Shown here: piece by piece, positions 42,239 through 51,372 of the stretch
Layout: each line of letters starts with the position of its first letter
Position numbering within the stretch: the stretch's first letter is position 1
Source: Chryseobacterium suipulveris
GTDB taxonomy: Bacteria > Bacteroidota > Bacteroidia > Flavobacteriales > Weeksellaceae
Direction of reading: 5' to 3'
DNA length: 64,000 bases
Assembly: GCF_022811685.1 (NCBI RefSeq)
Contig: NZ_CP094532.1
Coordinates: 62,001-126,000 of the forward strand
The notes under the pieces: generated by a model
Told to the model about the DNA's origin: nothing
The model's database searches: none
Seen by the model: the letters and a program-made list of their open reading frames with translations, nothing else
Translations under genes and position numbers: made by a program

Positions 42239-43837
42239 ATGATAAAAGCAGACGTACTCGTAATCGGTTCTGGAATTTCCGGACTTTCTTATGCGATTAA
42301 GATTTCAGAAAAAATGCCGGATGCCAAAATAATCATCGTCACCAAAGCCGATGAAGACGAAAGCAACACCAAATATGCTCAAGGCGGACTCGCTGTAGTA
42401 ACCGATTTCGATAAAGACAATTTCCAGAAACATATCGACGACACGATGAGAGCCGGTGACGGTGAAAACAATCTGGACGTCGTGAAAATGGTCATCGAAG
42501 AAGGTCCCGATCGATTCCGCGAACTGGTGGAATGGGGAACGCATTTTGACCAGGAAAAAGACGGCGACTTCAAACTCGGACGCGAAGGTGGACACACCGA
42601 AAACAGAATCGTTCACCACAAAGACATCACCGGTGCCGAAATCGAAAGAGCACTGCTGGAAACCGTGAAGAAATCGCCGAATATCGAAATGATGGCGCAT
42701 CATTACGTTATCGACCTGATTACGCAGCACCACGTTCCGAACAAAGTTTTCGACCTGGAAAAAATCGACTGTTACGGCGCCTATATCCTCGACGAAAAAA
42801 ACAAGAAGATTAAAAAAATTACCGCCAAAATCACCCTCGTTGCAACGGGAGGTGCAGGTCACGTTTACAAAAATACCACCAATCCGATCATCGCGACGGG
42901 AGACGGAATCGCCTTCGTACACAGAGCGCGCGGAAAAGTTTCGAATATGCAGTATTACCAGTTTCACCCCACAGCTTTGTTTTCGAAAAGAGACGGGATG
43001 CTGTTTCTGATTTCTGAAGCGGTTCGTGGCGACGGTGCAAAACTTCGCTTGAAAAACGGCGAAAAATTCATGCACAAATATGATGAGCGCGAGGAACTGG
43101 CTTCAAGAGATATTGTAGCGAGAGCGATCGATAATGAACTTAAAATCAGTGGAGACGATTATGTCGGACTTGATTGCCGCGAAATGGATCACGAGAAATT
43201 CGTCGAACATTTTCCGAACATTTACCAAAAATGTCTGGATGAAGGGATCGATCCGTTCACCCAAATGATTCCGGTAGTTCCCGCGTGTCATTATCTGATG
43301 GGCGGAATCGAGATTGATATGGACGGACAAAGTTCCATCAAAAACCTGTTTGCAGTAGGCGAATGCACGAATTCCGGACTTCACGGTGCAAATCGTTTAG
43401 CATCGAATTCTTTGCTGGAAGGATTGGTTTTCGGACACAATGCGGCAATGAAAACGGTAGAATTGCTTCGAATCAACGACTTTAATTTCGATGATTTAAA
43501 GGCGGTTCCCGAATGGAACGAGGAGGGAATGAAGATGATGGACGAAATGGTGATGGTAAGTTATCTTCGCCGGCAATTACAGGAAATGATGAGTGATTTG
43601 GTAGCGATTGTCCGCAGCAATTCCCGACTGGAACTCGCCAAAAAGAAACAGCGTGAAATTTACGAGGCGGTAACCGAGCTTTACAATTACTCGATTCTTT
43701 CGCCACAACTTTCAGAGCTTAGAAATTTGGTTAACGTGTCGTACCTCATCATCAAACACTCACTGCAAATGAAGGAAAACAAAGGTAGTTTTTATAATAA
43801 AGATTTGGCTCAAAAGCCATTGACAATCAACGAATAA
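42239..43837 (+). CDS. nadB: L-aspartate oxidase
   Basis: FAD enzyme that oxidises aspartate to iminoaspartate, the first step of de novo NAD synthesis. The 532-residue protein has the FAD site VLVIGSGISGLSYAIKI (residues 5-21), TKYAQGGLAVV (about 47), HHKDITGAEIERALLE, and the succinate-dehydrogenase-type GECTNSGLHGANRLASNSLLE (read in parts, about 380-400). It is followed after 45 bp by nadC. Quinolinate synthase nadA is not in this window. Confidence 0.96.
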   Translation: MIKADVLVIGSGISGLSYAIKISEKMPDAKIIIVTKADEDESNTKYAQGGLAVVTDFDKDNFQKHIDDTMRAGDGENNLDVVKMVIEEGPDRFRELVEWGTHFDQEKDGDFKLGREGGHTENRIVHHKDITGAEIERALLETVKKSPNIEMMAHHYVIDLITQHHVPNKVFDLEKIDCYGAYILDEKNKKIKKITAKITLVATGGAGHVYKNTTNPIIATGDGIAFVHRARGKVSNMQYYQFHPTALFSKRDGMLFLISEAVRGDGAKLRLKNGEKFMHKYDEREELASRDIVARAIDNELKISGDDYVGLDCREMDHEKFVEHFPNIYQKCLDEGIDPFTQMIPVVPACHYLMGGIEIDMDGQSSIKNLFAVGECTNSGLHGANRLASNSLLEGLVFGHNAAMKTVELLRINDFNFDDLKAVPEWNEEGMKMMDEMVMVSYLRRQLQEMMSDLVAIVRSNSRLELAKKKQREIYEAVTELYNYSILSPQLSELRNLVNVSYLIIKHSLQMKENKGSFYNKDLAQKPLTINE

Positions 43838-43853
43838 ACCAATTAAATATCTC

Positions 43854-43881
43854 AATCCTCAAACTCCAAACCTCACACCTC
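43854..43881 (+). repeat. heptamer leader repeat (x4)
   Basis: AATCCTC, AAACTCC, AAACCTC, ACACCTC in exact 7-bp register, ending 1 bp before the nadC ATG. Confidence 0.75.
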
Positions 43882-43882
43882 T

Positions 43883-44743
43883 ATGAACCGACCTTCTTAC
43901 GTAACCGACAAAGCTTTAAAAGAATTTATAAAATCTGCCCTCGAAGAAGATATTCAGGATGGCGACCATTCCACACTCTCAACGATACCAAAGGATCTGC
44001 AGCAGAAGGCAAAACTATTGGTGAAGGAAAACTGTATTCTTGCCGGAGTTGAGTTGGCCGAAATTATTTTCAAAACCTTTGATAAAAACCTTAAAGTGGA
44101 GGTATTCATTAAAGACGGCGAAACCGCAAAAGTGGGCGACATCGCTTTCTATGTGGAAGGAAGCGCCCGTTCGATTCTTTCGACAGAACGACTCGTATTG
44201 AATTGTATGCAGCGCATGAGCGGAATTGCGACGATGACTCACGATTGGGATTCGCGTTTGGTAGGGACAAAAACCAAACTTTTGGACACCAGAAAAACGA
44301 CACCCAATTTCAGAATCTGCGAGAAATGGGCAGTTGCAATCGGTGGTGGAACCAACCACCGATACGGACTTTATGACATGATTATGCTGAAGGACAACCA
44401 TATCGATTACAACGGGAGCATTACCAACGCGGTAAAGATGGCGAAGGATTATGTGAAGAAACTCAAGAAACCATTAAGAATTGAGGTTGAAACCAGAAAC
44501 CTCGCCGAAGTAGAAGAAGCAATTAAGTCGGGAGCAGACCGAATCATGCTTGACAACATGGATGTTCCGACGATGAAAAAAGCGGTTGCGCTCATCAAAG
44601 GAAAAGCAGAATCCGAAGCTTCCGGAGGAATAACTAGAGAAATGCTGAAAGATGTGGCTTCGACTGGAGTAGATTTTATTTCTGCAGGTGCTTTGACCCA
44701 TTCCGCGGAGAATATTGATCTGAGTTTGAAGGCAGTAAAGTAA
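43883..44743 (+). CDS. nadC: nicotinate-nucleotide pyrophosphorylase (carboxylating)
   Basis: Quinolinate phosphoribosyltransferase, the third step of NAD synthesis. The 286-residue protein shows the substrate site LDTRKTTPNFRICEKWAVAIGGG (read in parts, about 133-155), HRYGLYDMIMLKDNH, VETRNLAEVEEAI, IMLDNM, and EASGGIT near the end. All Arg, Lys and His residues expected in the active site are present. It lies in a unit with nadB. Confidence 0.96.
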   Translation: MNRPSYVTDKALKEFIKSALEEDIQDGDHSTLSTIPKDLQQKAKLLVKENCILAGVELAEIIFKTFDKNLKVEVFIKDGETAKVGDIAFYVEGSARSILSTERLVLNCMQRMSGIATMTHDWDSRLVGTKTKLLDTRKTTPNFRICEKWAVAIGGGTNHRYGLYDMIMLKDNHIDYNGSITNAVKMAKDYVKKLKKPLRIEVETRNLAEVEEAIKSGADRIMLDNMDVPTMKKAVALIKGKAESEASGGITREMLKDVASTGVDFISAGALTHSAENIDLSLKAVK

Positions 44744-44876
44744 TTTGTGAATCACATAATTATCTTGATGGGTTAATGCAAATTACTTAACAGATCAAAA
44801 TTTTTTTAACAAAAAGCTTACTATTTAAGAGACTGATTTCTAATGCTTTAACCAAATATTAACAAAATTTTAATAA

Positions 44877-44891
44877 TTAACAATTTGTTAA
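44877..44891. promoter_or_regulatory. 15-bp palindrome, candidate operator
   Basis: TTAACAA-T-TTGTTAA, a perfect palindrome that overlaps the expected -33 region of the promoter of the large TonB receptor gene. The regulator is unknown. Confidence 0.35.
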
Positions 44892-44913
44892 TATTGCTTT
44901 GATTTATTAGGAT

Positions 44914-44921
44914 TATTTTTG
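44914..44921 (+). promoter_or_regulatory. -7 promoter element for the TonB receptor
   Basis: TATTTTTG (TAnnTTTG), 23 bp before the ATG at 44945. A TTG at 44894-44896 may act as the -33 box. Confidence 0.55.
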
Positions 44922-44944
44922 CAACAAATTAGAAATTATATCCT

Positions 44945-47575
44945 ATGAAAAGTAATTCAGTAAAAAAATCTGTCTTTACAGTAATTCTTACGCTTTCTAC
45001 AGCAAGTGTGTATTTTGCACAGCAAAAAAAGGACACGATCAGCAGAGAAACCGATATTGAGGCGGTAGTACTTACAGGTGTTGCAGATATTGCAAAAGAC
45101 AGAAAGACTCCGGTTGCTGTTTCTACCATAAAAGAAGCGCAAATTGTAGAGCGACTTGGTAACCAAGAATTTCCTGAGATTTTAGCAACTACTCCTTCGA
45201 TCTATGCTACAAAAGGTGGCGGTGGTTTTGGAGACGGTCGTATGAACGTAAGAGGTTTTGACACCAACAACACTGCGGTAATGATTAACGGTGTACCTGT
45301 AAACGATATGGAAGGCGGAACTGTTTATTGGTCAAACTGGGCAGGTTTATCGGATGTAACTTCTGCATTGCAGGTTCAGAGAGGTCTTGGTTCTTCTAAA
45401 TTAGCGATTGCGTCAGTAGGTGGTACCATTAACGTAATTACAAGAGCTGCCGACAAAAAAGAGGAGAAAAATGTTTCTGTAACAGTCGGAAATAATGGTT
45501 ATCTAAAATCGATGTTCTCTTATAATACAGGAAAAAATGCTAAAGGATGGGCTGCTTCGTTCTTAATGTCAAGAACAGCTGGTGCGATGTACATCGACGG
45601 TTCTGATTTCGAAGGGTACAACTATTACATGGCTTTAGGGTATCAACCAAATAAGACACACGATTTCCAATTTACTTTCACCGGTGCTCCGCAGTGGCAC
45701 ATGCAAAACTACCAAAGTAGCATCGCTACCTACATCAAATACGGCAACGGTGTTGATGAGCCAAACAGAAGATACAACTCTAACTGGGGTTACCTGAATG
45801 GTGAGAAAATGTCACAATCTGTAAATTATTATAGCAAACCTGTAATGTCTCTGAACTGGGATTGGACAATGAGCGAGAAATCCAAGTTGTCTTCTGTACT
45901 TTACGCTTCTTGGGGTAGAGGTGGAGGAACCGGAGTTTTGGGATCGATCAATGGAAAAAATATCAATGCGCTTCCAAAAACAGCTGATGGGTTGATCAGA
46001 TTTGACGATATCTACAACTGGAACCAAGGTGTAAATGTTGCTGACTTCGGTGCTGTAAACAAGACACCAGGAATTGCAACCAGAACAAACGGATTAGTAA
46101 GAAGAGCACACGTAAACTCTCACGACTGGTACGGATTCTTGACCAACTTCCAGCATAAAATCAACCAGGAGTGGAATTTCTCAGTTGGTCTTGACGGAAG
46201 GTATTACTATGGATATCACCCAGGTGTAATCACCGATTTCTGGGGTAACAGAGAATACCGTGAAAACCTGAACATGAATCAGCAACCGTATTATTCGGTA
46301 ACACAGGCATACAATGCGGCACCGTCTGCAAATCCATTTGCAAAAGCAATTAAAGATAAATCGCAGATTGCAAGTAGAAATTATGATGGTGAAGTAATGT
46401 GGTTGGGAACTTTCGGGCAGGTTGAATATTCAAATGACATCATTTCTGCATTTGTTCAGGGATCAGTTTCTGAGCAGTGGTTCCAAAGAATCGACAACTG
46501 GATTGTTGATGGTGTTACTAAACAGCAAGGTCAGGTGGTGAATACCAAAACAGGATTTAAAGACCTGCTTGGATTCAACGTAAAAGGAGGTTTGAACTAT
46601 AACCTTGACAGCAAGAACAATGTTTTTGTAAATGCAGGTTACTACTCAAAACAGCCAAACAATTATGCGGTTTATCCTAACAATTCACAGGTACTTAACC
46701 CAAGATTGACCAACGAGAAAATCGCATCAGTAGAAGCGGGTTATGGATTTAGAAGTTCTGCTTTCAGAGCGAATGTTAACCTATACTACACTACCTGGAA
46801 AGACAGATTTACCAGAGTTTCCGGAATTAATATTCCTGTAACTGGTAATGGAACAGCAATCAACGCCTACGCAAACCTTCTTGGAGTACAGGAAGTACAC
46901 ATGGGAGCAGAATTCGAAGGAACACTTAAAGTGACAGACTATCTTGATTTCAACGGAATGTTCTCCATCGGTGACTGGAAGTATAAAAACAATCCAATTG
47001 GGGAATTGTTTGACAATAATAACAATCCTTTAACAGATGTTCCCAATGCAACGCAAAACCAAGTTACTCTTGCGTTGGATGGAGTAAAAGTTTCTGATGC
47101 TGCGCAGACTACGGCTGCATTAGGATTCACTTTGAAGCCGGTAAAACCATTAAGCATCTTCAGTACTTGGAGATATAATGACAACCTTTACGGAGTTTTC
47201 AATATTGATAACAACTTTATCATCAAACCAGATGGTACGGTTCCAAATAACGCAAAGAGAGGTGCTTTAAAAATGCCAAGTTACAATCTGTTTGATGCAG
47301 GTCTGTCTTACGCCTTCGACTTAGGAAATGCACAGAAGCTTATCCTAACCGGTAACGTTTATAACGTCTTTGATACAGTTTATATTTCAGACGGAAAATC
47401 TTCAACGCACATCAAAGATCTGTCAGACTTTACTGCAACACCGACACAAACAGCGCAACAGCAATATGATGCTTACCAGGCAAATCTAAAAACTTGGAAA
47501 GGTATCGACCAAAACAACACCGTTTATTTCGGCTCCGGTCGAACTTGGGCGGCAACAGTTTCTTACCGATTCTAA
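44945..47575 (+). CDS. TonB-dependent outer membrane receptor
   Basis: Receptor of 876 residues with a signal peptide (about 1-26), a short leader with EAVVLTGVADIAKDRKTPVA, and a plug domain (about 50-165) containing NVRGFDTNNTAVMINGVPVND and LGSSKLAIASVGGTINVITR. A long barrel follows and ends TWAATVSYRF with a C-terminal Phe. It lacks the N-terminal carboxypeptidase-like domain of SusC proteins and has no SusD partner. It uses more Asn and Gly than its neighbours, as highly expressed surface proteins do. The substrate is unknown; iron or vitamin uptake is possible. Confidence 0.9.
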   Translation: MKSNSVKKSVFTVILTLSTASVYFAQQKKDTISRETDIEAVVLTGVADIAKDRKTPVAVSTIKEAQIVERLGNQEFPEILATTPSIYATKGGGGFGDGRMNVRGFDTNNTAVMINGVPVNDMEGGTVYWSNWAGLSDVTSALQVQRGLGSSKLAIASVGGTINVITRAADKKEEKNVSVTVGNNGYLKSMFSYNTGKNAKGWAASFLMSRTAGAMYIDGSDFEGYNYYMALGYQPNKTHDFQFTFTGAPQWHMQNYQSSIATYIKYGNGVDEPNRRYNSNWGYLNGEKMSQSVNYYSKPVMSLNWDWTMSEKSKLSSVLYASWGRGGGTGVLGSINGKNINALPKTADGLIRFDDIYNWNQGVNVADFGAVNKTPGIATRTNGLVRRAHVNSHDWYGFLTNFQHKINQEWNFSVGLDGRYYYGYHPGVITDFWGNREYRENLNMNQQPYYSVTQAYNAAPSANPFAKAIKDKSQIASRNYDGEVMWLGTFGQVEYSNDIISAFVQGSVSEQWFQRIDNWIVDGVTKQQGQVVNTKTGFKDLLGFNVKGGLNYNLDSKNNVFVNAGYYSKQPNNYAVYPNNSQVLNPRLTNEKIASVEAGYGFRSSAFRANVNLYYTTWKDRFTRVSGINIPVTGNGTAINAYANLLGVQEVHMGAEFEGTLKVTDYLDFNGMFSIGDWKYKNNPIGELFDNNNNPLTDVPNATQNQVTLALDGVKVSDAAQTTAALGFTLKPVKPLSIFSTWRYNDNLYGVFNIDNNFIIKPDGTVPNNAKRGALKMPSYNLFDAGLSYAFDLGNAQKLILTGNVYNVFDTVYISDGKSSTHIKDLSDFTATPTQTAQQQYDAYQANLKTWKGIDQNNTVYFGSGRTWAATVSYRF

Positions 47576-47599
47576 TCCCAATTAATATTAACACTACCC

Positions 47600-47628
47600 A
47601 AAATCCCGACCTTTCGTCGGGATTTTTT
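47600..47628 (+). terminator. intrinsic terminator of the TonB receptor
   Basis: Stem AATCCCGAC/GTCGGGATT with loop CTTTC and six T. The T run merges with the -7 element of the next gene. Confidence 0.85.
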
Positions 47629-47635
47629 ATCTTTG
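47628..47635 (+). promoter_or_regulatory. -7 promoter element
   Basis: TATCTTTG, starting at the last T of the terminator tail and 24 bp before the ATG at 47660. Confidence 0.5.
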
Positions 47636-47659
47636 CAGTTAATCATTAAAAAATTAAAA

Positions 47660-48097
47660 ATGGATTTCAATTTGATGCTCAATGCGCACCGTGGATTCGC
47701 CTACCTGATTCTTCTAACGACAGCAATCTTTATTGTCGCATTACTTTTGACAATGTTTGGCTACTCCGGAAAGATCACTAAACTCTTAAGAAAATCAACA
47801 CTTTTCACGATGATTTTCTTCCACGTTCAGGCGCTGATTGGTTTGATAATGTTGTTTTTCTTTTCTCCCGGATTTAAAGCGGCAAAAGAAGCAGGAATAT
47901 TAATGAAAGATGCTGTTTCAAGAAATACTTACGTGGAACATCCAACCGCAATGGTTATCGCGGCGGTTTTGCTGACCATCCTTAACAAGAAATTCAAAAC
48001 CAGCGACAAACTCCAAATGGGTTGGGTAATCATGGCGGTAATCGCTTTGCCATTAATGCTTTGGGCATTCCAGTGGAGCCGACTTTTTGGAGCGTAA
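47660..48097 (+). CDS. four-helix membrane protein, possibly heme-binding
   Basis: Protein of 145 residues with four hydrophobic helices (about 12-36, 48-70, 92-108 and 118-140). Conserved-looking His residues lie in LNAHRGFAYL, FFHVQALIG and VEHPTAM, near helix ends as in small cytochrome b-type proteins. The start at 47660 follows a promoter. It is conserved in Flavobacteriia as far as I recognise it, but heme binding is a guess. A single gene. Confidence 0.65.
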   Translation: MDFNLMLNAHRGFAYLILLTTAIFIVALLLTMFGYSGKITKLLRKSTLFTMIFFHVQALIGLIMLFFFSPGFKAAKEAGILMKDAVSRNTYVEHPTAMVIAAVLLTILNKKFKTSDKLQMGWVIMAVIALPLMLWAFQWSRLFGA

Positions 48098-48106
48098 AAA
48101 ATTCAG

Positions 48107-48199
48107 TTTGAAAATTTGAAATCGTTTGAAAAAGTTTGAGTCCAAAAAAAACATTCAAACTAAATCAAATAATCTCAAACACTATCAAACGATATCAAA
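48107..48199. repeat. inverted period-10 repeat arms
   Basis: Left arm: TTTGA at 48107, 48115, 48125 and 48135. Right arm: TCAAA at 48155, 48165, 48175, 48185 and 48195, exactly 10 bp apart. The arms are complementary. The block lies between the membrane protein gene and asd. Confidence 0.8.
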
Positions 48200-48230
48200 T
48201 ATAACTAGGATATCAATCGAAATTTACCAG

Positions 48231-49223
48231 ATGAAAATAGCAGTTGTAGGCGCCACCGGAATGGTGGGACAGGTAATGCTGAAAGTATTGGAGGAAAGAA
48301 ATTTCCCAGTAACAGAACTAATTCCAGTCGCATCCGAAAAATCGGTCGGCAAGAAAGTTTCCTTCAAAGGAAGTGAATTCGAAATCGTTTCGATGCAGAC
48401 GGCAATCGATATGAAACCGCAAATCGCGATATTTTCTGCGGGTGGAACAACCTCGTTGGAGTTTGCCCCGAAATTTGCAGAAGCGGGAACCACAGTGATC
48501 GACAATTCCTCTGCTTGGAGAATGGAACCCGATAAGAAATTGGTCGTTCCTGAAATCAATGCCGGAGTTCTGACAAATTCAGATAAAATCATTGCAAACC
48601 CCAATTGTTCCACGATTCAGTTGGTCATGGTGCTTCATCCATTAAACACGAAATATGATCTGAAGCGGGTGATTGTCTCCACCTACCAATCGGTTACTGG
48701 AACCGGGAAAAATGCAGTCGATCAGTTGAATGCAGAAATCGTTGGAAACGAGGACGTAGCGAAAGTATATCCCTACGAAATCTTCAAAAATGCGTTGCCC
48801 CAATGTGACGTTTTTTCTGACGACGACTATACCAAGGAAGAGCTCAAACTCATGAAGGAACCCAAGAAAATCATGGATGACGACACTTTCAACTTAACGG
48901 CGACTGCGGTTCGTGTTCCTGTTCAGGGTGGACATTCCGAAAGTGTGAATATCGAGTTTGAAAACGAATTCGATTTAGACGAGGTGAAGAAAATCCTTGC
49001 CGAAACTCCCGGAGTAGTGGTAATGGACGACGTGAAAAACAATATCTACCCAATGCCGCTCTATTCCGAAGGAAAGGATGAAGTTTTTGTAGGCAGAATC
49101 AGAAGAGACCTGTCACAACCAAAAACGCTAAACCTCTGGATTGTTGCCGACAACCTGAGAAAAGGTGCCGCAACGAATGCGGTACAGATTGCGGAATATC
49201 TGGTTGCCAATCAATTGGTTTAG
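48231..49223 (+). CDS. asd: aspartate-semialdehyde dehydrogenase
   Basis: Makes aspartate semialdehyde from aspartyl phosphate with NADPH, a shared step for lysine/diaminopimelate, threonine and methionine. The 330-residue protein has the NADP site MKIAVVGATGMVGQVML, the catalytic Cys in IIANPNCSTIQLVMVLHPL (about residue 127) and the catalytic His in RVPVQGGHSESVNIEFE (about 235). The start was set at 48231; the upstream in-frame extension is repeat sequence. A single gene. Confidence 0.95.
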   Translation: MKIAVVGATGMVGQVMLKVLEERNFPVTELIPVASEKSVGKKVSFKGSEFEIVSMQTAIDMKPQIAIFSAGGTTSLEFAPKFAEAGTTVIDNSSAWRMEPDKKLVVPEINAGVLTNSDKIIANPNCSTIQLVMVLHPLNTKYDLKRVIVSTYQSVTGTGKNAVDQLNAEIVGNEDVAKVYPYEIFKNALPQCDVFSDDDYTKEELKLMKEPKKIMDDDTFNLTATAVRVPVQGGHSESVNIEFENEFDLDEVKKILAETPGVVVMDDVKNNIYPMPLYSEGKDEVFVGRIRRDLSQPKTLNLWIVADNLRKGAATNAVQIAEYLVANQLV

Positions 49224-49272
49224 AAATTGTTGTGTGAATTTATCTAAATTTTTAGAATTGGAAACTATAGAA

Positions 49273-49555
49273 ATGAATATCATCAATGATTATTTTCTAC
49301 TTTTAGAAAAGTTAAGTTCCGCTGGAAAGCTGGAACTTATTGAACGTCTCGTAAAATCCATAAAAAGGGAAAAATCTTCGGAAGGACCAACCGATGAAAT
49401 TCTTAAAACCGAACCGGAAAATCTGACGAAGGAAGAACGAAAAAAACTTTTTGAAGCAGCATGTGGATCTTGGGAGTCCGAGAAAATCTTCAGACGAAAT
49501 CATCAAGGAAATTAGGGATAGCCACAGATTCAGAGACAAGAAAATATCTTTATAA
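49273..49555 (+). pseudogene. VapB-like antitoxin, frameshifted
   Basis: Starts MNIINDYFLLLEKLSSAGK and runs to LFEAACGSWESEK. An extra A in the A4 run 49483-49486 then shifts the frame to a premature stop at 49515. The correct frame continues SSDEIIKEIRDSHRFRDKK and ends at TAA (49553-49555), overlapping the VapC start (TAATG). The lost tail is the part expected to wrap around the toxin. The family is inferred from its position and the GSW-E-D-EII-RDSR-FR pattern. Confidence 0.78.
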
Positions 49556-49845
49556 TGAGTTATCTTTTAGACACCAATATTTGCGTTCACTATTTAAGAA
49601 ACAAGTTTGATATTGCGAAAAAGTTAAATGAAATAGGTTTTGAAAATCTTTCAATCTCCGAAATAACTGTTTTTGAGCTTTGTTTCGGTGCAGAAAAAAG
49701 TGAAAATCCTGCTAAAACTTACCAAGGTGTCGATAATCTGATAAAAAGTTTAAATATTATTCCCATCAGAACGCTCATCACCGAAAACATCAAAGACTTC
49801 AAAAACATCCGAAACCTCAAAACAGATAACTGGATCCAAAGATAA
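49555..49845 (+). pseudogene. VapC-like PIN toxin with internal deletion
   Basis: PIN-domain ribonuclease remnant of 96 residues. The start SYLLDTNICVHYLR holds the first catalytic Asp (residue 6) and ISEITVFELCFGAEKSE holds the conserved Glu. After LNIIPI the frame jumps straight to RTLITENIKDFKNIRNLKTDNW, the end of a normal VapC. About 35 residues with the third and fourth acidic residues (the D-xx-IAA region) are missing. The frame is open but the enzyme should be inactive. Confidence 0.8.
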
Positions 49846-49868
49846 ACCCGCAATTTGCGGGTTTTTTT
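49844..49868 (+). terminator. intrinsic terminator
   Basis: AAACCCGCAA-T-TTGCGGGTTT followed by T residues, overlapping the last base pairs of the VapC remnant. Confidence 0.85.
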
Positions 49869-49910
49869 ATTATTAGACGCTTCGAACAATTTATTTAAAA
49901 CTTTCAAACT

Positions 49911-50918
49911 GTGACAGCAGAAAATCAAAATCCCTCGAAATCAAACTTTTCCTTTCAGCGAAATGTCGCAATTGTCGGGATCATCCTCTTCATCAGTAAA
50001 TTAATCGCTTGGCATTTGACCAATTCCGACGCGGTGTTTTCTGATGCGATGGAAAGTATTGTGAATATCATCGCCGCTTTCATGGGACTTTACTCATTAT
50101 ACCTCGCGGCAAAACCGAAAGACGAAGACCATCCGTACGGACACGGAAAAGTGGAATTCGTAACTTCCGGAATCGAGGGCGCGTTGATTATTTTTGCCGG
50201 TGTCATCATCATCGTCGAAGCGGCGGATTCACTCCTACACGGTAACGAACCCAAAAAGCTCGACTGGGGAATCCTGATTGTGGCGGCAACTGCGGTCATT
50301 AATTATGTGATGGGTTATATTTCCATTAAGAAAGGGATTCGTGAAAACTCACAAGTTCTCCAAAGTTCTGGGAAACATCTGCAAAGTGATACCTTTACTA
50401 CTTTGGGCGTGGTGATCAGTTTGATCCTGGTTTATTTTACCAAAATGTATTGGATTGACGCAGCTGTAGCACTTGTTTTCGGCGGATATATCATCTTCAT
50501 CGGCTACAAAATTATCAGAACGGCACTGAGCGGAATTATGGATGAAGCCGACCTGGAAATGATTTCACGGCTTGCAAAATTTCTTGAGGAAAACCGCAAA
50601 CCCGAGTGGATCGACATCCACAACATGAGGATCCAGCAACACGGAAGCGGCCTCCATATCGATGCACACCTCACTTTACCGTGGTATTATGAACTGAGAA
50701 AAGCCCACGAAGAAATGGAGAAAGTTTACCGGCTGATCGGCGAAAATACCGACAGAAGCGTCGAGTTCAATTTCCATTTGGATGACTGCAAACCCTTTTC
50801 CTGCGAAATTTGCCAGCTCTTTGATTGCCCGGTTCGGGAAAAACCTTTCGTAAAAAAAATCGAGTGGAATACCGCCAGTATTTCGCAGGTTCAAAAACAT
50901 GATCTTTCGACAGAATAG
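49911..50918 (+). CDS. cation diffusion facilitator (CDF) transporter
   Basis: Inner-membrane divalent metal exporter of 335 residues with six helices. Metal-site residues are in SDAMESIVNIIAA (helix 2) and LQSDTFTTLGVV (helix 5), and the loop HPYGHGKVEF is the CDF signature. The cytoplasmic C-terminal domain (about 205-290) has HNMRIQQHGSGLHIDAHLTLP. A Cys-rich tail DDCKPFSCEICQLFDCPV is an unusual addition and may bind metal. The start codon is GTG. The metal is not known; zinc or iron is likely. Confidence 0.92.
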   Translation: MTAENQNPSKSNFSFQRNVAIVGIILFISKLIAWHLTNSDAVFSDAMESIVNIIAAFMGLYSLYLAAKPKDEDHPYGHGKVEFVTSGIEGALIIFAGVIIIVEAADSLLHGNEPKKLDWGILIVAATAVINYVMGYISIKKGIRENSQVLQSSGKHLQSDTFTTLGVVISLILVYFTKMYWIDAAVALVFGGYIIFIGYKIIRTALSGIMDEADLEMISRLAKFLEENRKPEWIDIHNMRIQQHGSGLHIDAHLTLPWYYELRKAHEEMEKVYRLIGENTDRSVEFNFHLDDCKPFSCEICQLFDCPVREKPFVKKIEWNTASISQVQKHDLSTE

Positions 50919-50928
50919 CGCTGAAAAA

Positions 50929-51372
50929 TTATGACAATTTCTGTCTTTTGAGGATTGCTTTACGGTAATAAAAAATCGGAATTATCAAAAGCAAGATAAG
51001 CGGTTGAATAACAAACCTCCTCATATAAAAGGAAAATAGATAGCCGATTTCGAACTTGGTATGAAGGCAATAGAGATAAAGCGTCAATGTTATCGCAAAT
51101 ACGATGAGCATTAATACAACCGCCTGAATAGTCCACTGTTTATTCTTAAAGATAAATTGTACAATGACTGCGGAAAAGAACAGGTTGAGTGCAAATCTGA
51201 AAAAATGGCTTACGATTAATGTTCCCCATTCAAACCCCGGAAAAGCGGCATTCTTATTTGATCTGTGAAAAAATTCCAGAAAAGGATCATAAAAAATTTT
51301 GTCTTCTAACATTCTCACGGAAATCAAGCCGAAAATCCCGAGAATTACCAGAAACCAATTAAGGATTTTCAT
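50929..51372 (-). CDS. exosortase F-associated membrane protein
   Basis: Protein of 147 residues with four hydrophobic segments. Its position, overlapping the end of the XrtF gene by 14 bp, and its length match the XrtF system-associated protein of Flavobacteriia. I infer its identity mainly from this pairing. It may assist the exosortase in the inner membrane. Confidence 0.78.
   Translation of the reverse strand: MKILNWFLVILGIFGLISVRMLEDKIFYDPFLEFFHRSNKNAAFPGFEWGTLIVSHFFRFALNLFFSAVIVQFIFKNKQWTIQAVVLMLIVFAITLTLYLYCLHTKFEIGYLFSFYMRRFVIQPLILLLIIPIFYYRKAILKRQKLS

Noticed and set aside
48107-48199. CRISPR-like array, because of evenly spaced TCAAA units
   Set aside because: Units are only 5 bp with 5 bp between them and there are no spacer-length gaps or cas genes. 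It is better described as a degenerate tandem repeat.
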